A DNA stretch of 10,774 nucleotides from Actinomycetota bacterium. Lineage in GTDB: Bacteria; Actinomycetota; Acidimicrobiia; Acidimicrobiales; SZUA-35. Shown here one piece after another: positions 6,754 through 10,774 of this stretch. The DNA lies in NCBI GenBank assembly GCA_027730885.1, contig JAQCHM010000074.1:1-10774 (forward strand), written 5' to 3'. The position numbers were made by a program, and so were the translations under genes. Under the pieces are notes generated by a model that worked only from the letters and a program-made list of their open reading frames with translations, did not search any database and was not told the DNA's origin. Numbering within the stretch: position 1 is the stretch's first letter; the number at the start of each line of letters is the position of its first letter.

Positions 6754-7812
6754 TCAGGCCGCGGAGGCCTTGGTTTCCTGGTGCACCAACTCGACCGCGT
6801 GTTCGAGATTGGCGATGCGTTCGTCGAGCTCGCGCCCGCGCACGCCCAACCGCAGGGTGTTCACCCCTGCCTGGTGGTAGGCACGAATGCGCTCTCGGAC
6901 CATGGCCTCGTCGCCGATCAAGTTGGCCGCGAGCACCAGCTCATCGGGGACCGCAGCCGTAGCCGCCTCGCGGTTGCCGGACACCCACAGGCCCTGCACC
7001 TCGACGGCTGCCTTCTCGAACCCGGCCCGCATGAACGCCGCGTTGTAGAAGTTGGTCTTGGCCGAGCCCATCGCCCCGAGCACGAAGGCCATGGCCGGGC
7101 GATGACGGTCGATGACAGCCTCGACGTCGTCGTCGATCTCGATCGTTCCTCCGACCTGGATGTCGATGTCGGCCAGTGATCGCCCCGCCGACTCTGCACC
7201 CCGGGCAATGGGGTCGAGGAAGATGTCGGCGTGTTCGGGCACGAAGGAAGTCCCCAGCCACCCGTCGGCGACCGCACCCGTGAACTCGAGCGACGCCGGA
7301 CCGAGCGTGGCGAGGTAGATGGGCAGATCAGGCTTCGGCGGGGTGGAAAGGCGAAGCGGCTTGCCTTCCCCACCGGGTCGGGGAAGGACGTAGTGCTTGC
7401 CCTCGAACTGGATCTTCTCGCCCGCGAGCGCCATCTTCACGATGGCGACGTATTCCTTCAGACGCGAGAGCGGCTGGGAGAACGACGCGCCGTGGAGGCC
7501 TTCGACCACCTGGGGCCCGCTGACCCCGAAACCGAGGACGAACCGGTCGCCTGAGACCATGGCCATGGTGGCCGCCGTCATGGCAGTCATGGCCGGCACC
7601 CGCGCGCTGATCTGAATGATGCCGGTGCCGAGCCGGATGTTGTCGGTGACGGCTGCCAGGTAGGCCAACGGGACGATGGTCTCCATCCCCCACGCCTCGG
7701 CCGACCAGGCGAAATCGACGCCGGCTCGGTCGGCAGCCTGGGCGAAGGCCACCGTTTCCTCGAACGGTTTGCCGTCGTAGTAGGCGTTACCGATACCTAC
7801 TGCGGTCCGCAT
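6754..7812 (-). CDS. LLM class (luciferase-like) oxidoreductase, probably F420-dependent
   Basis: This is a 352-residue TIM-barrel oxidoreductase of the bacterial luciferase-like superfamily. The actinobacterial F420-type signature is clear: AEAWGMETIVPLAYLAA (39-55), LGTGIIQISARVPAMTAMTAATM (61-83), GFGVSGPQVVEGLHG (94-108) and SQPLSRLKEYV (112-122), then LPIYLATLGPASLEFTGAVADGW (163-185). F420 rather than FMN as cofactor is inferred from this resemblance; the substrate is unknown. The ORF is open to 7962, but the start is ATG 7812: GGAGGT lies eight bases upstream, the protein begins MRTAVGIGNAYYDG as in relatives, and it overlaps the crotonase stop as TGATG. It is therefore the second gene of a two-gene operon, translationally coupled to the crotonase gene. 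Confidence 0.9.
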   Translation of the reverse strand: MRTAVGIGNAYYDGKPFEETVAFAQAADRAGVDFAWSAEAWGMETIVPLAYLAAVTDNIRLGTGIIQISARVPAMTAMTAATMAMVSGDRFVLGFGVSGPQVVEGLHGASFSQPLSRLKEYVAIVKMALAGEKIQFEGKHYVLPRPGGEGKPLRLSTPPKPDLPIYLATLGPASLEFTGAVADGWLGTSFVPEHADIFLDPIARGAESAGRSLADIDIQVGGTIEIDDDVEAVIDRHRPAMAFVLGAMGSAKTNFYNAAFMRAGFEKAAVEVQGLWVSGNREAATAAVPDELVLAANLIGDEAMVRERIRAYHQAGVNTLRLGVRGRELDERIANLEHAVELVHQETKASAA

Positions 7813-8633
7813 CACGTCAGACCTCCGGGCTGGGCCGACGGAAACTTCGGGGCACGCTTCTCCCGCAGAGCTCGGGCGCCTTCGGCCGCATCGGGACCGA
7901 GGAAGGTGAGCATCTCGAACGCGAGGCTCGCGTCGAACGCCGGAGCCGCTTGAGTGAGCCACAGGTTCAACGACCGCTTGGTCCAGCGGGCGGCGTCCTG
8001 TGGACCATTGGCGATCTGGTTGGCCACCTTGAGGGCCTCGTCCATCAACTGCGCCCGGGGCACGGCCTTGCTGACCAGGCCGATCTCGTCAGCGGTCTTG
8101 CCGTCGATGAAATCCGCAGTGAGCAGGTAGTACTTGGCCTTCGGCATGCCGCAGGCGAGCGGCCACAGAATGTTGGCGTGGTCGCCGGCCCCGACGCCGA
8201 GCCGGAGGTGCCCATCGGTGAAGCGGGCCTCCTCGGCAATGATGGAGATGTCGGCCATGAGGGCGACGGCCAGACCGGCACCGACGGCGACGCCGTTGAT
8301 GGCCGAGATGATGATCTTCTCGCAGTTGAGCATGCGGTAGACGACGTCGCCCGCCTCCTTGAGCACGTTGCGGATGACGCTGTAGTTCCCGGCCATGCCC
8401 TCGATCCACTCGAGGTCACCGCCCGCAGAGAATGCGTCGCCCTGGCCGGTGATGACGACGACACGCGTGTCGTCGTCGTCATGGATGTCGTCCCAGACCC
8501 GGCTGAGGCCGTAGTGCAAGGGGGCGTCCGTCGCGTTGTAGTGCTCGGGTCGATCGATGGTCAGCAGGAGCACCCCGTTGTCCCGTCGTTCGAAGCGCAG
8601 ATTCGGATACTTGTCGAAATAGTGGTCGGCCAT
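7812..8633 (-). CDS. Enoyl-CoA hydratase/isomerase family (crotonase fold) protein
   Basis: This is a 273-residue crotonase-superfamily protein that should bind an acyl-CoA thioester. The oxyanion-hole segments are present: FSAGGDL (68-74) and NGVAVGAG (113-120), with LMADISIIAEEARF following. The two glutamates of classical enoyl-CoA hydratase (Glu144/Glu164 in rat) align with Ala122 and His142 (GLAVALMAD; DGHLRLG), so simple water addition by the textbook mechanism is unlikely. GAGDHANILWP follows, and Asp151 is a candidate acid/base residue. Isomerase, hydrolase or another CoA chemistry is possible. ATG 8633 (MADHYFDKYPNLRFERRDNG) fits the family N-terminus; ATGs at 8645 and 8669 are in frame but encode atypical sequence. 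The stop overlaps the LLM start. The DUF4916 gene is transcribed divergently, 70 bases away. Confidence 0.9.
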   Translation of the reverse strand: MADHYFDKYPNLRFERRDNGVLLLTIDRPEHYNATDAPLHYGLSRVWDDIHDDDDTRVVVITGQGDAFSAGGDLEWIEGMAGNYSVIRNVLKEAGDVVYRMLNCEKIIISAINGVAVGAGLAVALMADISIIAEEARFTDGHLRLGVGAGDHANILWPLACGMPKAKYYLLTADFIDGKTADEIGLVSKAVPRAQLMDEALKVANQIANGPQDAARWTKRSLNLWLTQAAPAFDASLAFEMLTFLGPDAAEGARALREKRAPKFPSAQPGGLT

Positions 8634-8703
8634 GCGCCCGATCATGCTCGGCCGTCCGCCAACCGGCAACTACCCTGGGGCAGAGAACCCCGAGGAGAAC
8701 CTG
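8634..8703. promoter_or_regulatory. Divergent intergenic region with Shine-Dalgarno site for DUF4916
   Basis: These 70 bases separate the crotonase and DUF4916 starts and should hold both promoters. GAGGAG ends six bases before TTG 8704 and decides that start. TACCCT (8671-8676) fits the loose TAnnnT -10 of actinobacteria, but no -35 is recognisable. GGGG and CCCC around CAGAGAA can form a four-base-pair stem just before the ribosome-binding site. I see no convincing leftward promoter. Confidence 0.4.
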
Positions 8704-9240
8704 TTGTCCGAGCAAATCGAGACCCGTGAAGGGTGGTTGACCGATGAAGACATCGCCACCATCCGCGCCCGACTTCCGATCGTGTACGTCGAGGCCATTC
8801 CCGTGCGGATCAACGAAGCGGGCGAAGTGATCCAGATCGGACTGCTGTTGCGGGCCATGCCAGACGGCACGATCAGCCGGGCGATCGTCAGCGGGCGGGT
8901 GATGTGGGGCGAACGAGTTCGTGAAGCGCTCGTAAGACACATCGAGAAGGACCTCGGGTCGTTGGCGTTGCCCAAGATCCCGCTGAGCCCCACGCCGTTC
9001 ACCATCGCCGAGTACTTCCCCGAACCCGACCGCACTGGCTTCCACGATCCCCGCCAACACGCGGTCAGCCTGGTGTACCTTGTCCCCGTCGAGGGGATCT
9101 GCGAGCCGTCGCAGGAGTCGCTCGACATCACTTGGATCACGCCAGCTGAGGCAGACACAGCTGAGGTCAAGGCCGAGATGACGTCGGGCCAGGACCGGTT
9201 GCTGCGCTTGGCGTTGGCGCACGCTGGCTGCCTGCCCTAG
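8704..9240 (+). CDS. DUF4916 (Nudix-like fold) protein
   Basis: This is a 178-residue protein of the actinobacterial DUF4916 family, recognised from WLTDEDIATIRARLPIVYVEAIPVR, LLLRAMPDGTISRAIVSGRV, PTPFTIAEYFP, FHDPRQHAVSLVYLVPV and the C-terminal TSGQDRLLRLALAHAGCLP. The fold resembles Nudix hydrolases. The box GRVMWGERVREALVRHIEKDLG (64-85) keeps G-x5-E and an Arg-x-hydrophobic, but the catalytic REUxEE core reads RHIEKD. Metal-dependent pyrophosphohydrolysis is therefore doubtful. The start chosen is TTG 8704, with GAGGAG six bases upstream; the frame is open back to ATG 8632, which lacks such a site and would overlap the divergent crotonase start. It is followed after ten bases by the DUF2889 gene, probably in one transcript. 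Confidence 0.88.
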   Translation: MSEQIETREGWLTDEDIATIRARLPIVYVEAIPVRINEAGEVIQIGLLLRAMPDGTISRAIVSGRVMWGERVREALVRHIEKDLGSLALPKIPLSPTPFTIAEYFPEPDRTGFHDPRQHAVSLVYLVPVEGICEPSQESLDITWITPAEADTAEVKAEMTSGQDRLLRLALAHAGCLP

Positions 9241-9250
9241 AACTCAGGCG

Positions 9251-9871
9251 ATGTCCACACTCATTCATCGCCGCACCTACGACTGCGAAGCCTTCACCGA
9301 GGGGGACGATGCCCTGCGGGTGCGGGGTCATTTGGTCGACTCCAAACCCCACGGCCTGTGCCTGGCCGACGGCCGTAGGCTCGTCATCCACGAGATGACC
9401 GTCGATCTCATCGTCGGCGCGCAGAGCTTCGAGATTCTCGACGTGCAGAACTCCATGGAGATCAGCCCCTACCGGGCATGCAGCGGCATTCTGGTCGACT
9501 ATCGCCAACTGATCGGAACGTCCATCACGAGGGGCTACACCCATCGGGTCCGCGAAATGTTCGGCGGTCCCAAAGGCTGCTCGCACATGGGCGCCCTGCT
9601 CCAGGCGATGGGTCCAGTCGCCATCCAGGCCAGCTGGAGCCTGGCGAATCTGCGCCTCCAGCCCAAGGACCGCCTGAGTGATGGCGAGATCGACCCGGTA
9701 GAACGGGAACGACGAATGCGCCTCAACCTCAACACCTGCCACGTGTGGGCCGAGGACAGCGAACAAATGGCGCTCGTCCAGATCGGGCGCACGCCCAAAC
9801 GCCCGAGCTGGGAAGTCGACCGGCTTCGGTCCCTCGGGGTGGACGTCCCGGCCGACCAGTCCGATCGCTGA
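9251..9871 (+). CDS. DUF2889 domain-containing protein
   Basis: This is a 206-residue protein of the DUF2889 family, whose biochemical role is not established. Family features seen: VRGHLVDSKPHGLCLADG (24-41), IHEMTVDLIV (46-55), ISPYRACSG (71-79) and SITRGYTHRVREMFGGPKGCSHMGALLQAMGPVAIQASWS (91-130). Cys77, Cys110 and His112, perhaps with His34 and His47, could form a metal site; this is inference from their spacing and conservation as I remember it. The C-terminal 40 residues are charged and less conserved. ATG 9251 lies ten bases after the DUF4916 stop with only a weak AGG before it, so expression as the second gene of an operon is likely. It converges with the DUF1501/DUF4214 gene, ten bases apart. 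Confidence 0.88.
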   Translation: MSTLIHRRTYDCEAFTEGDDALRVRGHLVDSKPHGLCLADGRRLVIHEMTVDLIVGAQSFEILDVQNSMEISPYRACSGILVDYRQLIGTSITRGYTHRVREMFGGPKGCSHMGALLQAMGPVAIQASWSLANLRLQPKDRLSDGEIDPVERERRMRLNLNTCHVWAEDSEQMALVQIGRTPKRPSWEVDRLRSLGVDVPADQSDR

Positions 9872-9894
9872 CCCAGCCCGATCACTGACCCAGC
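9861..9894. repeat. 17-bp tandem duplication across the convergent stop codons
   Basis: ccgatcgctgacccagc (9861-9877) is followed directly by ccgatcactgacccagc (9878-9894), identical in 16 of 17 positions. The first copy holds the TGA of the DUF2889 gene (9869-9871). The second copy holds the stop of the opposite gene (TCA at 9882-9884, TGA on the minus strand). The single differing base (G at 9867, A at 9884) is the one that makes the minus-strand stop. Confidence 0.9.
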
Positions 9895-10774
9895 TTGCGG
9901 CGGAACTCCTCGCTCTCGCTGAACTCGAGCATCAGCTGACCGCGGGTCATCCCGCCGATGACCCGCTGCAACCAGAAGACAAGGCCCGCATTGTCGGGCG
10001 CTCGGCCCAGGACGTTCTGGTAAACGAGCTGAACGAACTGCTCGTCGTTCAGCGAACCGTAGCGCTGACCGAACTCGGGAGCGGCCGCGAACGCCGCGCT
10101 GACCTGATCGAGCGGTTTGCCGGTGTCGAGCCAGTACTTGAGGCCCGCGGCGTCCGGCGGGCGGAGGAAGTAGGCCCAGTAGAGCCGAGCCACGGGCGTA
10201 CGACCGTCAGCCTCGCCGAGCCGGGCGCGGGTGCCACCGACGAACTCGGCGGACTCCGAGAAGCCCATCATCACCTGACCCCGCGAGGTCCCCTCGTTCA
10301 GCTTCTGCGTCCAGAAGTTCTGGCCGGCGGCATCGGCAGCGCGACCCAAAACGTTCTGGTAGACCAGCGCCACGAAGCCCGGGTTGTCGAGTCTTCCGTA
10401 GGTGTCCGCGAACTCCGACGACGCTGCGAACGCGCTCGACACGTCGGCCAGGGTCCGTCCGGCTGCTCGTTGCGACATCCAGTACTGCATCCCGGCAAAA
10501 TCCGGAAGACGGCGGAAGTACGCCAGATACAACCGAGAGATCTTCGCCCGTTCGGAGGTGGCGTCGATCGATGTCGGTGGCGCCGCGGTCATGGGCTCGG
10601 TGAGGAAGCCGACGTCGCCGTAGTCCCCGCCGAGCACTCGACCGGCATCGACCTTCAGCCACTTGGTCAGGATCGTGTCGTACACCGCCCGGTAGTCGAC
10701 CGTCGTGCGCAGGTTCCCCGAGCGGTCAGGGTTGGCAAGGCTCGAGAGCTCGCCGTAACGCCCGCCGTTCACGC
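9882..10774 (-). CDS. DUF1501 protein C-terminus fused to two DUF4214 modules, 5' end off window
   Basis: The gene enters from the right edge. The first visible residues, NGGRYGELSSL, NPDRSGNLRTTVDYRAVYDTILTKWLKVDA and VLGGDYGDVGFL, look like the C-terminal end of DUF1501 proteins, which are usually Tat-exported. A short linker (TEPMTAAPPTSIDATSE) leads to two DUF4214 modules, about 10546-10224 and 10197-9885. Each has two helical units: RLYxAYFxRxPDxxGxxYW and LVYQNVLGRAxDxxGxxFW, ending in GFSESAEF or EFSESEEF. DUF4214 is typical of secreted or surface proteins with repeats. The GTG at 10772 is inside the DUF1501 part and is not the start. I infer an exported protein whose repeats may bind a surface ligand. 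DUF1501 genes are often paired with DUF1800; that partner would lie outside the window. Confidence 0.85.
   Translation of the reverse strand, partial: VNGGRYGELSSLANPDRSGNLRTTVDYRAVYDTILTKWLKVDAGRVLGGDYGDVGFLTEPMTAAPPTSIDATSERAKISRLYLAYFRRLPDFAGMQYWMSQRAAGRTLADVSSAFAASSEFADTYGRLDNPGFVALVYQNVLGRAADAAGQNFWTQKLNEGTSRGQVMMGFSESAEFVGGTRARLGEADGRTPVARLYWAYFLRPPDAAGLKYWLDTGKPLDQVSAAFAAAPEFGQRYGSLNDEQFVQLVYQNVLGRAPDNAGLVFWLQRVIGGMTRGQLMLEFSESEEFRRKLGQ

Noticed and set aside
7813..7962. Longer N-terminus of the LLM oxidoreductase
   Set aside because: It would lie inside the crotonase gene, has Arg-rich shadow composition, and ATG 7812 has a GGAGGT site.
10762..10772. GTG 10772 as the true start of the DUF4214 protein
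   Set aside because: The sequence from this point is already inside the DUF1501 C-terminal segment; the gene continues off the window.
1..10774. CRISPR arrays, tRNA/rRNA genes, insertion sequences, phage or classical defence genes
   Set aside because: None seen on either strand; the only tandem repeats are the 15-bp and 17-bp ones described.

Overview
The window is GC-rich with strongly GC-biased third codon positions. Its gene content is typical of a high-GC actinomycete: an F420-type luciferase-like oxidoreductase, a DUF4916 Nudix-like protein, DUF2889, a HelZ-type SNF2 ATPase and a DUF1501/DUF4214 fusion. That mix suggests the class Acidimicrobiia (Ilumatobacter/Microthrix-like); this placement is inference from gene content. 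UGA is an ordinary stop codon here, used by at least five of the genes. No RNA genes, CRISPR arrays, insertion sequences or phage genes were seen.

Layout. (1) Positions 1-5707, minus strand: a HelZ-type SNF2 ATPase, a 97-residue basic protein overlapping it by ATGA, and 34 bases later a molybdenum hydroxylase large subunit that runs off the left edge. (2) About 5708-5921: an intergenic region with weak promoter-like elements, a small inverted repeat and a doubtful 64-codon ORF. (3) 5922-6734, plus strand: a ferritin-like 'metal-dependent hydrolase' (PF10118 type) interrupted by an in-frame UGA where the family has tryptophan. (4) 6754-8633, minus strand: a crotonase-fold protein and an F420-type LLM oxidoreductase, joined by TGATG. 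(5) 8704-9871, plus strand: a DUF4916 protein with a degenerate Nudix box, then DUF2889. (6) 9882 to the right edge, minus strand: the C-terminus of a DUF1501 protein carrying two DUF4214 modules.

How the genes may work together. The crotonase and LLM genes look like an acyl-CoA/F420 catabolic pair facing the divergent DUF4916-DUF2889 pair across 70 bases. The helicase and its 97-aa partner look translationally coupled. The Mo-hydroxylase has no FAD or Fe-S subunit gene upstream of it. No classical defence or mobile system is visible. The points most worth a second look are the UGA in the hydrolase, a possible AUU start for the helicase, a crotonase lacking both canonical glutamates, the DUF1501-DUF4214 fusion, and a 17-bp tandem repeat in which one base difference supplies a stop codon.
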